Position numbers and translations under genes: made by a program. From WHTK01 sp965197795 (GTDB lineage Bacteria; Chloroflexota; Dehalococcoidia; DSTF01; WHTK01), in assembly GCA_965197795.1 (NCBI GenBank), contig OZ240228.1, positions 620,001 to 684,000 of the forward strand: a stretch of DNA of 64,000 nucleotides. Direction: 5' to 3'. Position 1 is the first letter of the stretch, and every line of letters starts with the position of its first letter. A model generated the notes under the pieces. That model saw only the letters and a list, made by a program, of their open reading frames with translations, ran no database searches and was not told the DNA's origin. Below, piece after piece: positions 44,205 through 54,153 of the stretch.

Positions 44205-46733
44205 CTATAGGTAAGGGGTCGAATATTCTGAGGTGTATAACGGAGAAACGCCGCCACCTTCGAATGCACGCACGGCATCTCGGACACGCGAATCGCGGAG
44301 GTCGACTGACCGAAGCTCGCCGTTCACCTCCGCGATGGACTCAATCCGCAAGAACTGATCCCTGAACTGCTCAGCAAACTCGGCAAGTGCGCGCAGTTTC
44401 GCCTTGGCGTCGGACAGGTGGTCCCCGTGCGGGTCAACGATAGAAGCGGCGAGTGTCCCGTCCTGTCGTTTGGAGATGATGATGAAGTCAACTTGCATGG
44501 ATCTCCAGTGCTCGGACTCATCCTGGTAAGCGATTCGCAGCGAGTTAGGAGTGGCCCGCTGTGGGTTTCGGTACCAAGCCACAAAAGATGGCCGGGCCGT
44601 CTCGGTCGCGATAACCCGCGATTCCCAGTTGTTAAGCTTCGCAGGAAAATTGCCATTGCTGTCGGAGTAGATATGACCCGCAAAAACAGGCAGATCCTCG
44701 CCAGTGCCGTCTCTGGTGGCCGCCCTCTCGTTCGTCCGCATGTCTATGGTGAGCGACTCCCTCTCAGATGTCTGCTCCTGGACCAACCGATAGGAGTCCC
44801 TGGTGGCGCCAGTCGTGTTCTTGATCTCGATGGCGAATCGAGCAAGATGGTCTTTCACGAACTTGGTGGCAGCCACGTCCATCTCCGCCACAACGCCCTC
44901 GACGCTCAGCAGGGCGGCGACCTCGATCCGAACGTCTAACAGGTTCGCACCTTCAGTTGCCAGGTCAGTTCGATGGCGTAGGTAGCCCTCGCCGACACCT
45001 TCCTTAACCGCCTTGATCACCCTCCTAGTGTCACGGTCGATATCCTTGGCGTGTGTTCGTAACCGGCGTATCGTTGTTTCAGCTTCTGCCTGTCCGCCTG
45101 GTGGGACGACTTCTCGGCGGACTTCGACGGTCTTGAATTCCGCTACTCTCGCCGCAACAACTTCTTTGTATTCGGCCCTCAGGCCGTCGAGGCGGGCATA
45201 GAGAGTCTTCATGAGCAGGTCACCAGCATCCGGCAGGAGCGCCATGCCGGAAGCATCGTCGCTGAGCAGTTGCACGAGACGCTTCGCGCGCCTCAGGGGA
45301 CTCGCTGTAGCATCGGGGGTCGGGATGCTTGGAAGGGTTTCGATAAACTCGAAGACATCATTTAGGACATTCGGATTCCAACCAAAGTTGCGCGGCGCGA
45401 GTAGGACCTCCGGCCCAACTTGCGCATCGCCGTTCTCCTTGCCTGTACCCTCTAGTGCTTCCTTGATTGAGGCGAGGGCATTCCTATCGAACAGAGGGAG
45501 GTAGCAAGAGACTGTGTTCAGGACATCGTCAGTGGCAATTCGGTGGGTAAGGGGCTGGCGGACCATTCGGCCGATAACTTGAGCGATGTGGGTTGAGTCC
45601 TTTGCCGGCCGCTCTGAGTAGAGAACCTCTGCTCGCGGGCAGTCCCAACCCGTTGAGATAGCCTCTTTGGCAAGCACCACACGGATCGTAGTGTCCCCTT
45701 GGATAGACTCCGGGTAGACCCAGTGAACAGTACGAGATGCGAGCACGATCGGCTCGTGTTCGCCGAACACATGCGCGACCGCATCCGATCCCAACATGGG
45801 CCATTCAGCCTCAACGGTCTGCACAATCTCACCGAGTTTCGCTGAATTCGCCTTGTCGGGAACCTGGATGACCAGCACTGGAAGGACTTCGGGCTCTCCC
45901 TCCGTCTTGGAGTACGCCGCCCATCGTTGCTCGTAGTCAAGCACGGTGTGGACAGCATCGCGAAGGAGCGTTGTTGAGAATGTCCCCTTCCCCACAGGTT
46001 GGTCGAGCCCGATACCGTCCTTCACGAGGCCCGACGCCCTGACTTTGTCGATGTCGACATCGACATGAGAACGGGCAGTTCGATTGAAGGTCTCACCCAT
46101 TGCCCTCGTGAATCGCTCGATAGTCGCAGATATGCCCCAGACGACGGGGATGGGTGAACTCGATCCCGGCTCGCAGTGAATGAGCCGCTGGACAATTGTG
46201 GCCCGATCCGGTGCGCGCCGCATGCCTCGATGAGCTTCGTCGAGGATCAGATAGAGGGTACTATTCTCGCTGGTGATCGTGTTCGCCAGGACATCCCAGA
46301 ACGTACGCTGTCGGAGGTTCGTGTTCTGCACGAGCCGGCTCGTTTTCGACAACTTCTGCGTGTTTAGGAAGTAGACCTGGCCCGGGACCAGAGCTTGGTC
46401 GAGAAATCCGTCATTGATCTCGGTGAGATGCTGCGGGCCGAGTAGGTCAGACGCCGCTAGCATCCGATTGCGCGTCTGGCGGTTCAGTGCCGGATCGTCG
46501 GTGATCCAAAGGAACGTCGCCCTTGGATTGTATGCGGTGCCCAGATCGCTAGAACTGAAGAACAAGGCTTCAATCGCGGCCGTAGCGATTACGGTTTTGC
46601 CAGCGCCCGTGATGGCCGAGAGGGCAAACGACGAGCGTTCTCCTCGGGTGTGCCAATCCTCGTCGCCCCAGTGCAGCCGTTGGAGGACGGCCATAGTGGC
46701 TTCCCTCTGATAGTCAGTCAGCTCGTATCGCAT
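44205..46733 (-). CDS. Type III-like restriction helicase subunit
   Basis: An 842-residue DEAD/DEAH helicase-nuclease. Walker A 'LSAITGAGKTVIATAAIEAL' near residue 45, DEAH box 'LYLILDEAHRGMRRAP' near 166, motif III 'VWGISATIERF', and 'TGWDCPRAEVLYSER' with 'IAQVIGRMVRQP' near 391. The end holds 'MQVDFIIISKRQDG' and 'AASIVDPHGDHL', a possible weak PD-(D/E)xK-type nuclease in which the usual Lys is replaced. Its ATG overlaps the methylase stop (TGATG), as expected for a mod-res pair. It would cut unmodified DNA after ATP-driven movement. Confidence 0.8.
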   Translation of the reverse strand: MRYELTDYQREATMAVLQRLHWGDEDWHTRGERSSFALSAITGAGKTVIATAAIEALFFSSSDLGTAYNPRATFLWITDDPALNRQTRNRMLAASDLLGPQHLTEINDGFLDQALVPGQVYFLNTQKLSKTSRLVQNTNLRQRTFWDVLANTITSENSTLYLILDEAHRGMRRAPDRATIVQRLIHCEPGSSSPIPVVWGISATIERFTRAMGETFNRTARSHVDVDIDKVRASGLVKDGIGLDQPVGKGTFSTTLLRDAVHTVLDYEQRWAAYSKTEGEPEVLPVLVIQVPDKANSAKLGEIVQTVEAEWPMLGSDAVAHVFGEHEPIVLASRTVHWVYPESIQGDTTIRVVLAKEAISTGWDCPRAEVLYSERPAKDSTHIAQVIGRMVRQPLTHRIATDDVLNTVSCYLPLFDRNALASIKEALEGTGKENGDAQVGPEVLLAPRNFGWNPNVLNDVFEFIETLPSIPTPDATASPLRRAKRLVQLLSDDASGMALLPDAGDLLMKTLYARLDGLRAEYKEVVAARVAEFKTVEVRREVVPPGGQAEAETTIRRLRTHAKDIDRDTRRVIKAVKEGVGEGYLRHRTDLATEGANLLDVRIEVAALLSVEGVVAEMDVAATKFVKDHLARFAIEIKNTTGATRDSYRLVQEQTSERESLTIDMRTNERAATRDGTGEDLPVFAGHIYSDSNGNFPAKLNNWESRVIATETARPSFVAWYRNPQRATPNSLRIAYQDESEHWRSMQVDFIIISKRQDGTLAASIVDPHGDHLSDAKAKLRALAEFAEQFRDQFLRIESIAEVNGELRSVDLRDSRVRDAVRAFEGGGVSPLYTSEYSTPYL

Positions 46734-48905
46734 CAGCTCAGACCCTGATTAATGGCGAATGTCGTCATGTAGTTCTCATATAGGCGTACGACATCAAACG
46801 AGTCTGGAAGCTCCGCGGCAATCCCTTGAAAGGTAGTTTGCGAGTCTGTGACGATGAAAACCGTAGTAGCGGTAAACGGAAACTCCTCGACAAATCGCCG
46901 CCATCGATCCGGGTTGAAGAGCACACCGTAGTGCTCGGTCCAAGCGTATGGCTTGCGGCGCCCTGCGGCGTCCAGGCACTCGGTGATCACCGGCCCACGA
47001 CCGCCCGCCCGCAGCCAGAGCAAAGGTGCGATTCCATTGAATGCCTTGTCGAGTTCCACGTCGTCCGCGTTGAGATAGGTCAGTTCAAGGAATTCCACAT
47101 TCTCATCGAATCCCTTCGAGATCGGAATTTCGTCGACGAACCTGTAATCGCCTTGCACCGGCCTCCCGTCTGCCGCATGCCCCGTAATGGCCGCCTCGAT
47201 CCTGGGACGAGTGATGTGCTCGAAAATGCCGAGTTCTTCCCATTCAGGGTCGCCTGGCTGGAGACCTTGCTTTCGCAGCGAATCGGCCTCACCTGCCGAA
47301 ACCTCGTTGTTAGTCACAAGAATCGTCTGTCGTCGTCCTCCGTCCTGACGGTTCAGTCGTGCTACAGCATGGGTGGTGGTACCAGAGCCACCGAAGAAGT
47401 CGAGTACCACTGCCGCGGGCTTGTCCCTAATGAAGAATCTGATGGTGTCCTCAACCGCATAGAGTGACTTCGGATAGTCGAACCGACGTCCGGGTATCAG
47501 GGCACTGAGCATGCGCGTGCCATACGTTTCAGCATTATGTGACGTCATATTCCATACGGTTTTCGGGATGGCCCCGCGAGTGTCGTCAGCATAAGCCGCG
47601 ATCACTGCTCCATCGGGATCGTGCCCCTTGACCGCAATGCGCCCCGACTCGATCCCCTCTATGGTCCCTGACTGCAGATATTGGAGACTGGCAGTCTGCT
47701 TCTTTGCATTCCAGTTACGTACCCTGAAGTATCCACCCTCATGACGACGTCGCAGTTCGTCGGGCAGACACCCCCAAACCATCTCTCGCCCATCGCTAGC
47801 TAGCGGCCAGAACGTGAATGTCCCTTCCGGAATGGACACACTCTCCCGACAAGCCATAGGCTCAAGAGATTCGCCAATGGAATGAAGAGAGCCGTCGGCC
47901 ACGTTGATTCGGATGGGATAAAACTGGTGGGGACGCGAGGCCCTCGTACTGCTTGGTTCTCGGCGGCGTAACGGGAGCCATTGGACAGGCTCGCCTGGTT
48001 TCTCGTTACCCCCACCGTCTAACATGTTAGTCGTCCATCGGGCGATTCCTGCATCTCCGATAAGCACGAAAAAATATGTTCTGACACGCGTGAAAGCTCA
48101 CGAGCCCGTGAAGTCCCTTTGGCACTGATAACCGAAGTCACCATTTGAATCGTAGCGCCGGGGAAGGTCTGTTCAAGCAGCAATCCTAGCCGGAGGTACT
48201 CTTTCTCGTCGATGGTGACGATCAGCACCGATTCCTCGGGTTTCAGAAGTCTCTTGGCTAGAAGCAAACGACGCTCCATGAACGCAAGCCACTTACTGTG
48301 GCGGTACGCGTCGTTCTCATCTACGTAGTGGTTGTCATACTTCCAATCCCGCGCGCCGCTGTTGTACGGCGGGTCTATGTAAATGCAGTCGATCCTCCCT
48401 GAGTGCGTAACTGCATCGCCTCCAAGACGTGGTAGTTCTCCCCCTTAACGACGACATGCGAGGGCCTGTCGCCACCTCGACCTATTGAACCGAGTCTTTG
48501 GAACCCAGCGTAAATCGGCTCGCCGAACCCGGCGAGCACGACGAGCACGTTGGCTGGGAGTCGCTCCTCCGAGCCCTCTGATTGCTGCTCCCCTGAGAGC
48601 GGGCTACCGTCGGGGGATTGAACCTTCCGGACGACCGCAGTGTCGCCTTCGATGCCGAGAACCTCGTAGCCCGAACTGTCGAGATCTCCCTTCAGGGCGG
48701 CGATCATACCTGGTCGAAGCGGATGCTCGCGCAGACGCACTCTTTCAGGAAGGTGGCTCTCAAAGACGAGTCCGAAGGTTCGCCTTGACTGTATGCGACC
48801 GATCTGGCTTCGAAGCTCGGCTCGGAGCGCCTCGTGCTCGATCCTGCCTAGGAGGACGTCGATTTCGGTCCGCATTATGTTCTCGTCCGGGGGCAAATGG
48901 CCCAA
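46733..48905 (-). pseudogene. Type III-like DNA methyltransferase (mod), two frameshifts
   Basis: Three frames join into one beta-class methyltransferase of about 720 residues. The first (from 48905) ends just before the catalytic motif; one added base in the G-run near 48398 continues into 'RIDCIYIDPPYNSGARDW'. The second ends near 48070, where one more T in a run of six would continue 'SEHIFFVLIGDAGIARW'. The last frame carries 'AVVLDFFGGSGTTTHAVA' (SAM motif) and overlaps the helicase start. Both faults are single-base losses in homopolymers: sequencing errors, true decay, or the phase variation known for type III mod genes. Confidence 0.78.
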
Positions 48906-49026
48906 TTGCCCATGAGTCTCTCCAAGATTCCCCTCGGTCTGGAATGGAGTATTCAGCCGTCCGGCTAGAGTTGTAGAGCCTCCTACTTTCCAGCTACCAG
49001 TTGAGATTTCCAGGACCTGCCATCAG

Positions 49027-52000
49027 TTACCCCCTAACTTCATTTGGAGGGCCGGTCTCTACCGATACTTGAATGCTGAGCTTGGGATTCGATTGGCTTC
49101 GATCGACCGTCACCACTGTAGCTCTTGCGATTTCACCAGCGTCCATCCGCGGTGCCAGCAATCGGGCATTGGTGCGGGGTATGTAGCCCAACCTCTCCCC
49201 CCCGACGCGAACCTCAATGGCATTCGGATCGTATTGATTTGCGTAGTCACGCACCAACGTCACGGCATTGCCGGTGATGACTCCGGCCAAGAGTGCTGCA
49301 CGGTTTTCGTAACGAATACCTGCTACCGGGCTAGAGACATTGCTTACCCTCGCACGGAGAGAAGCTGTGATAGCGCGATTGCCCGGAACGAGCGCAGCAG
49401 CTCGCCGACTAAGCACTTCCGCCTCATGTGGGGTCGCCCCAAAGCGATAAACAAAGTCCTCCTCAGTCAAGGCGGAAAACCAAGTTACGAACGCTCCATA
49501 GGATGCTCTACTATCGTTAGCGTCAGCAGCGAACCCTGCAGCCAGGGACGCCGACAACTCTCTTGATGGGCAGCCTAGAGTCATCGCCCATGACGCGCTT
49601 GGTGTCCTGACTCCGTATCGAAACATCGTGGGGAGCCATCGAACGAGCTCGGATACTTCACGGTCGTCGTCCAACACATGCTTAGCAATTGCGACGTATG
49701 CTCCGATGCCCCACGGCAAACTGAAGCTAAAGAGGTCGGAAATAAAGATATTGAACTTCCTTTGGTCAGATCCTTCTGCTAAGTGTCGATCCACAATCTC
49801 GGGCATCGGCACTTGCCCAAGCCAATCGCCTGCAAGCTCAATCAAATCGCCCGAGAAATCATAACCAGTGTCCATTTGGCGAAGGTCAACAATGTCAGGA
49901 ACGACTCTTGCGATGATTCCCTCCAGCGGCGTGTCCTGACCGAAAATCGTTTCAGCAGCTAGGCTCCCTTGTTCCAAGATACGGTCACGGAGGGTTATGC
50001 AACTGCGAACATCTAAGCCAGTCCGTGCAAATACTCTTCTTGTCTCCTCATCTGCTACTTCGTCTCGAATGAGGCCGATAGTCTCAGTCCCCATTGTGTG
50101 GAGCGGATCGAGCGGTATTCCTTCACTTCTCGCTTGTACCCCTACGAAAGACTCTCCCAAGAGCTCCTGAAAGAGCACGTCGGCAGATGTGCCTACCGAT
50201 TCTTCCACCATGAGAGTGATCAACTCTGAGTCCAAGAGGTGCCGGAATCGGTCACTTGATAGGCGTTGGTCACTCAGTTCCTGGAGTACCGAAAACAGTT
50301 GGCCTCTGATAGGAGGAGTGTCTTGTTCAAGGAGCCGTCCGTATTGTCCGGTTTGGTAATCATTCGTTGCGGCAAGAATTACGTGCCCTTCAGTTTCTCG
50401 TGTAGCGCGTCCCGCTCTACCGATCATATTCCAGAGGTCGCGAGGATTAATGTCTACCATGCCAACCGGCCCGTCCCCATCATCATCAGCGTATCTGCTG
50501 ATTGAGTGCACGATAACAGTCTTCACTGGCAGATTGACTCCTTGTGCCAGCGTGGTGGTTGAAACAATGACAGGCAGCAGTCCTCCTCTGCAATCAGACT
50601 CAACTGCTTTCCGGACAGCCTCCGGCAGACCTGCGTGATGCACACCGATTCCCTCTTCAAGAAGAGACGTCACCACTGACTCTTTGCCTAGCCACAACGA
50701 AGCTACTTCGATTGCGGCCTTGGCGGGTCGGTCGCGGGTGCGGCTGAATGGGGAGGGAACTTCTGCGCCTTCGGTCTGTCGGCGAAGCTGCAGGCCACGC
50801 TGAATCGTTCGTGCTACCGACTCCGCATTTCCTCTACTGGTGGCAAAGATTAGGACAGGACCTTGCTTCGCAAAATTGATTGCGAGCTCGGCTACAATTT
50901 CACCCTTGGCACGAGTAGGGAATGACACACTCTTTTGTCGGCGGAGCTTGGGAGTGTAATCGGTGTAATCATGTGGTGTCGCGGCACCGAGGACGAAAGG
51001 AGCGGATGCCCCGGCTACAGGTCCCTCGCGTGGATAGGTAATGCGATCCCTCTCGGCGTTGTATATTCCGATCAGTTGACGCGCTGGGCGCCAATCAGAT
51101 TCAATAAGTGCCCGGCGGTTCAAGCACAGCCATTCTGCAAAATCGGCTGCATTCTCGGAGGAAATGACTGCTGAGACAAAGAGAACTTTGGCCTCGGGCA
51201 ACATGTGGCGAAGCAATTTCGTGAGAAGCAACTCGTAACCTACACCACGCTGCTTATCCTCGATGATATGGCCTTCATCCAAGATGACAAGTCCGACATC
51301 AGCGAGCAACTCTGGACTAATCCGAGTGAGGAGTGCTAGTTTTTCAGGAGTCGTGACGATCAGGTCGGCTCCACCTATGATTTGTGCTTCAAGTTCATCT
51401 ACCTCGAATCCCCCAAGGACGCTTGATACGCGCAGTCCCAAATCCGCCAGGATCGGGGTCAATGACTCTTCAACCTCATCGGCGAGGGACCGGAACGGCG
51501 CGACGTAGATTGCCTTATACACACCCTCTGCGACAAGCATCCTCACAATTGCAAGTTCGGCTATTCGGGTCTTCCCAGCGCTTGTAGGCATAAGAATCGA
51601 GAATCCTGACGGAGCGTCCAAGAGCCCTGCAAGAAGAGCTTGTCGTTGCGATTCCCAGAATTCGACTCGGCTCGTAGCTTCCAGCATGTTTGCAGCTGTT
51701 CCACGCCCAGAAAGCGTAGCGTATCGCTCCCAAGCAGGCTCAGCTTGCACCAAGGCCGAGAGCTGATGCCACACCCCGTTCTGAAGGATAAGTTCACCTA
51801 CACCACGAAGCGTGCGGGCCTCTAGCAACTCCAGAGCCCGACCGCTAGTCCTCAAGAGTCGTAGGAGATCTTCGGACGCTCGCCTGAAGGATGGCTCCGC
51901 CGCTGGCCCCTGCATTGCGGCCAATGCTAGCGACCTATACATGTCAGCAGCCGCTAAGACGGAGGCCAGATCTATTAGCCTTTCCCTAGAGTCTCCTTCA

Positions 52001-52560
52001 TCAGCACTCTCAATCCAACGTCGCTCCAACTGTTCCCAGTTTTGGGCGACTATTTCAGTTTCAACTCTTAGGCGCAACAATTGCCGACGGAGCGCGAACA
52101 CAGTCCAACGGTCAAGGACTTCGCCTAGCTGAGGTGCGCCCTCCAAACTTGGGAGTGGTCTCAGAGGCAAGTCCCGCGCGATGCACAGTGAGTTTGCCTC
52201 ATATCCCGCTAGCTGATATAGCCCTGCAGCGATGACCCTTGTCGTCACAGGTCTTCGCTCCTCTGGTAGGTCCGCCAAATATTCCATCACTTCAGCTGCC
52301 CTGAGTAACGGATCACTTAGGTTTCTCAGAGCCCGCGAGTCGGACTCTAGAATCAACAGGGCAGTGTGAAGCGCTGATGTTGCCACTCGCTTAAGGCGAG
52401 GAATTGAATAGGTGTAGCCGATTCTAGACACTTCCTCTGGTGCCACTGAGTCAAGCAGGTGCTTTGCCCGAACTTGAGCCCAGTTATTAGAGAAACTTGG
52501 ATCTTCGAGAGAGGAGCGTAGCCTTCCTGTTGCCCTAGAGAGTAATTCCTCACTGACCAT
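49027..52560 (-). CDS. hamB: Hachiman helicase HamB with C-terminal HIRAN domain
   Basis: A superfamily 2 helicase of 1,177 residues from the ATG at 52560, which overlaps the hamA stop by 11 nt. Motifs: Walker A 'ILMPTSAGKTRIAELAIV' near 325, DEGH 'VILDEGHIIEDK' near 430, 'TTLAQGVNLPVKTVI', and 'NMIGRAGRATRETEG'. The last 95 residues form a HIRAN domain ('RYENRAALLAGVITGNAVTL', 'YANQYDPNAIEVRVGGERLG', 'YIPRTNARLLAP'), a fold that binds DNA ends or single strands. In Hachiman, HamB holds and senses damaged or invading DNA and releases the nuclease HamA. The HIRAN tail is notable. Confidence 0.85.
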   Translation of the reverse strand: MVSEELLSRATGRLRSSLEDPSFSNNWAQVRAKHLLDSVAPEEVSRIGYTYSIPRLKRVATSALHTALLILESDSRALRNLSDPLLRAAEVMEYLADLPEERRPVTTRVIAAGLYQLAGYEANSLCIARDLPLRPLPSLEGAPQLGEVLDRWTVFALRRQLLRLRVETEIVAQNWEQLERRWIESADEGDSRERLIDLASVLAAADMYRSLALAAMQGPAAEPSFRRASEDLLRLLRTSGRALELLEARTLRGVGELILQNGVWHQLSALVQAEPAWERYATLSGRGTAANMLEATSRVEFWESQRQALLAGLLDAPSGFSILMPTSAGKTRIAELAIVRMLVAEGVYKAIYVAPFRSLADEVEESLTPILADLGLRVSSVLGGFEVDELEAQIIGGADLIVTTPEKLALLTRISPELLADVGLVILDEGHIIEDKQRGVGYELLLTKLLRHMLPEAKVLFVSAVISSENAADFAEWLCLNRRALIESDWRPARQLIGIYNAERDRITYPREGPVAGASAPFVLGAATPHDYTDYTPKLRRQKSVSFPTRAKGEIVAELAINFAKQGPVLIFATSRGNAESVARTIQRGLQLRRQTEGAEVPSPFSRTRDRPAKAAIEVASLWLGKESVVTSLLEEGIGVHHAGLPEAVRKAVESDCRGGLLPVIVSTTTLAQGVNLPVKTVIVHSISRYADDDGDGPVGMVDINPRDLWNMIGRAGRATRETEGHVILAATNDYQTGQYGRLLEQDTPPIRGQLFSVLQELSDQRLSSDRFRHLLDSELITLMVEESVGTSADVLFQELLGESFVGVQARSEGIPLDPLHTMGTETIGLIRDEVADEETRRVFARTGLDVRSCITLRDRILEQGSLAAETIFGQDTPLEGIIARVVPDIVDLRQMDTGYDFSGDLIELAGDWLGQVPMPEIVDRHLAEGSDQRKFNIFISDLFSFSLPWGIGAYVAIAKHVLDDDREVSELVRWLPTMFRYGVRTPSASWAMTLGCPSRELSASLAAGFAADANDSRASYGAFVTWFSALTEEDFVYRFGATPHEAEVLSRRAAALVPGNRAITASLRARVSNVSSPVAGIRYENRAALLAGVITGNAVTLVRDYANQYDPNAIEVRVGGERLGYIPRTNARLLAPRMDAGEIARATVVTVDRSQSNPKLSIQVSVETGPPNEVRG

Positions 52561-53323
52561 CGGAAACCATCCGTTCGGCCTCAGCATACGCGCCAGCAAT
52601 GACGGCTCTAAGGCCCTGACGAGTTACGACGTAGCACTTGAAGTCTTCTGCTACAGTCAATTCGCCAGAAATGAAGTCATCGTGGAGGGCCTCAAGAACC
52701 CTGTCACGCCAAACTCCCTCGTCAAAGACAAAGACTATTCTCAAGGCCCGTGGGACTGGCGGTGTACGGTGCATCGCCTCCTCAAGCTGAAAATACGCGG
52801 TGTAGTCACTTGTATCTAGTAAACGATCCAACGTGAAGAAGAGTATTTGGGGCTCTTCATCTTCTATGTCCTGATAGATTTGGCGATACGCATCCTGTCC
52901 CAGCGCAGTATTAGGAGCTGTCGTGCCTGCTTTTGCTTCGCCGAATAGGAAACCGACAATGTCTCCATTGTCGACGTTGGCACAGAATACGTCTGTGAGC
53001 TTCATGGGCCATTGTGGGGACTCTCTGTGACGGAGCTTCTCGACAAGTCTCTCCAAATGCTCTTCGACTTCAAGAAGGTGTCCCGCAACGACTTCCCCAA
53101 AGTCACCGATGCGAATGTTCTCGCTTGGAGCAACGTGAGCATCGACGTGCCTGATTGAGGCTGCTAGGCCGCGACGCTGCAGTATTCCCTTAAGTTGTTC
53201 TACGTTGGCAAGGCCGTTTAGCAGAAACCCACCGATGGTTTCTTCGACAGCAGGCGAGTTCGCCAGAACTCCGCGCTGGAGTTCGAAACTATAGCTATTG
53301 TCCTTGTGTACGCTGTACCACAC
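52550..53323 (-). CDS. hamA: Hachiman nuclease HamA (DUF1837)
   Basis: A 257-residue DUF1837-type protein. The nuclease site is visible as Glu77 in 'RIGDFGEVVAGHLLE', Asp111 in 'WPMKLTDVFCANVD' and Glu129-x-Lys131 in 'FLFGEAKAGTT', the spacing of a PD-(D/E)xK enzyme. HamA is the effector that cuts DNA when freed by HamB. The GTG at 53323 is the best start; a stop lies 14 codons upstream in frame. hamB overlaps its 3' end, so the two are co-translated. An HTH gene lies 91 nt upstream on the same strand. Confidence 0.88.
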   Translation of the reverse strand: MWYSVHKDNSYSFELQRGVLANSPAVEETIGGFLLNGLANVEQLKGILQRRGLAASIRHVDAHVAPSENIRIGDFGEVVAGHLLEVEEHLERLVEKLRHRESPQWPMKLTDVFCANVDNGDIVGFLFGEAKAGTTAPNTALGQDAYRQIYQDIEDEEPQILFFTLDRLLDTSDYTAYFQLEEAMHRTPPVPRALRIVFVFDEGVWRDRVLEALHDDFISGELTVAEDFKCYVVTRQGLRAVIAGAYAEAERMVSDGQ

Positions 53324-53414
53324 GTCGGTTTCCCCACCGTTGTAAGTCTGGCTCGCTTATCTTATTTGGATAGTGTTGCCAACAAATTCTCACAAACGCA
53401 TGCACGCCGAGCAT

Positions 53415-53615
53415 CTAGTGCACATGTTGTATTTGGCCTGTCTTCGGATCGTAGCTGTTTGCAAATACCAAGAGTACATCGTGGGGGATGAACCACTGCG
53501 TTCCACGGCGGAACGCACTCAGGCGCTTTGACCTTATGTTTCGGCGAACCGTCTCCTCACTCACATTGAGGTAGGACGCCGCTTGGGGTACCGTGAATTC
53601 CTCTGGCATGTTCAT
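53415..53615 (-). CDS. Small HTH protein (excisionase/MerR-like), likely Hachiman regulator
   Basis: A 66-residue helix-turn-helix protein of the excisionase family: 'EEFTVPQAASYLNVSEETVR' and 'RNIRSKRLSAFRRGTQWFIP' are typical of Xis/MerR-like domains. It precedes hamA by 91 nt on the same strand. A near-perfect palindrome lies 28 nt upstream of its start and could be its operator, which would make it an autoregulator of the defence genes. It could also be an excision factor left from a mobile element. Confidence 0.78.
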   Translation of the reverse strand: MNMPEEFTVPQAASYLNVSEETVRRNIRSKRLSAFRRGTQWFIPHDVLLVFANSYDPKTGQIQHVH

Positions 53616-53642
53616 GGCTCGATCCTAGTAGACTGGAGACTC

Positions 53643-53662
53643 TGATGTAGTCTACTACATCA
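53643..53662. promoter_or_regulatory. Palindromic operator candidate
   Basis: TGATGTAG and CTACATCA are exact 8-bp inverted arms around TCTA. The site sits 28 nt before the HTH gene start, where a promoter is expected. The related CTCTGATGTAG also occurs in the tRNA-Lys flank at 53850 and 11090. Confidence 0.55.
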
Positions 53663-53668
53663 CCGGTA

Positions 53669-53802
53669 TCACGTCTCCTCCTGCTCTGGCATTTCCCCCT
53701 TGGCCATGCGGTAGCCGACGCGGGGCTCGTTGAGGATGTAGGTGGGGTTGTTGGCGTCGTCGCCCAGCTTGCGGCGGAGTTGCTTCGCGGCCGTGCGCCC
53801 CT
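53669..53802 (-). pseudogene. Response regulator C-terminal remnant (OmpR type)
   Basis: The minus strand reads 'KQLRRKLGDDANNPTYILNE' then PRVGYRMAKGE and a stop at 53669, the final winged-helix strands of an OmpR/PhoB regulator. The rest of the gene is missing toward the tRNA repeat at 53841, so it was truncated at the presumed island border. Confidence 0.7.
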
Positions 53803-53840
53803 GAGCACGACGACACCCAGTCCCGGTTATAGATTCGCGG

Positions 53841-53916
53841 GAGCTACCATACTCTGATGTAGGGGCAGTGGTGGGCCCTCAGGGATTCGAACCCTGGACC
53901 GACGGATTAAAAGTCA
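53841..53916 (-). repeat. 3' half of tRNA-Lys(TTT) with flank, second copy
   Basis: Same sequence and orientation as 11081-11158, including about 27 bp beyond the CCA end. The two copies bracket 42.8 kb and may be the left and right attachment sites of an island. Confidence 0.8.
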
Positions 53917-54118
53917 CCTCCTCTAGGTTCATTTTGGCAATTTTGGCACTACCTTCGACCCAGGAGAGCGAGGGGCCTAGAGGGAGAGATCCAGCTCTAT
54001 CTCATCCCGACTAGGGATGCCGTCTGTGCCGATCTCTGAGGTCTCTGGCTCGGGGATACCTGAGATACAGGCGAATTTCCACCGCGTGAACCCCGTCGCC
54101 CTTTTGTCCAGTCCCCAG

Positions 54119-54149
54119 TTGTCAATCGCACACTAAGGTGCGATAGTAA
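54119..54149 (+). promoter_or_regulatory. hicA promoter with operator
   Basis: TTGTCA (54119) and a weaker -10 (GATAGT or TAGTAA, about 54142-54149) flank an exact inverted repeat TCGCAC-actaag-GTGCGA at 54126-54143. This placement suits repression by the HicB HTH domain, as known for hicAB autoregulation. Confidence 0.5.
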
Positions 54150-54153
54150 GCCT

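Noticed and set aside
53557..53808. An 83-codon minus-strand frame overlapping the HTH gene start
   Set aside because: The protein-like reading in this interval is the OmpR-type remnant in another frame; this frame is Ser/Thr/Pro-rich noise.
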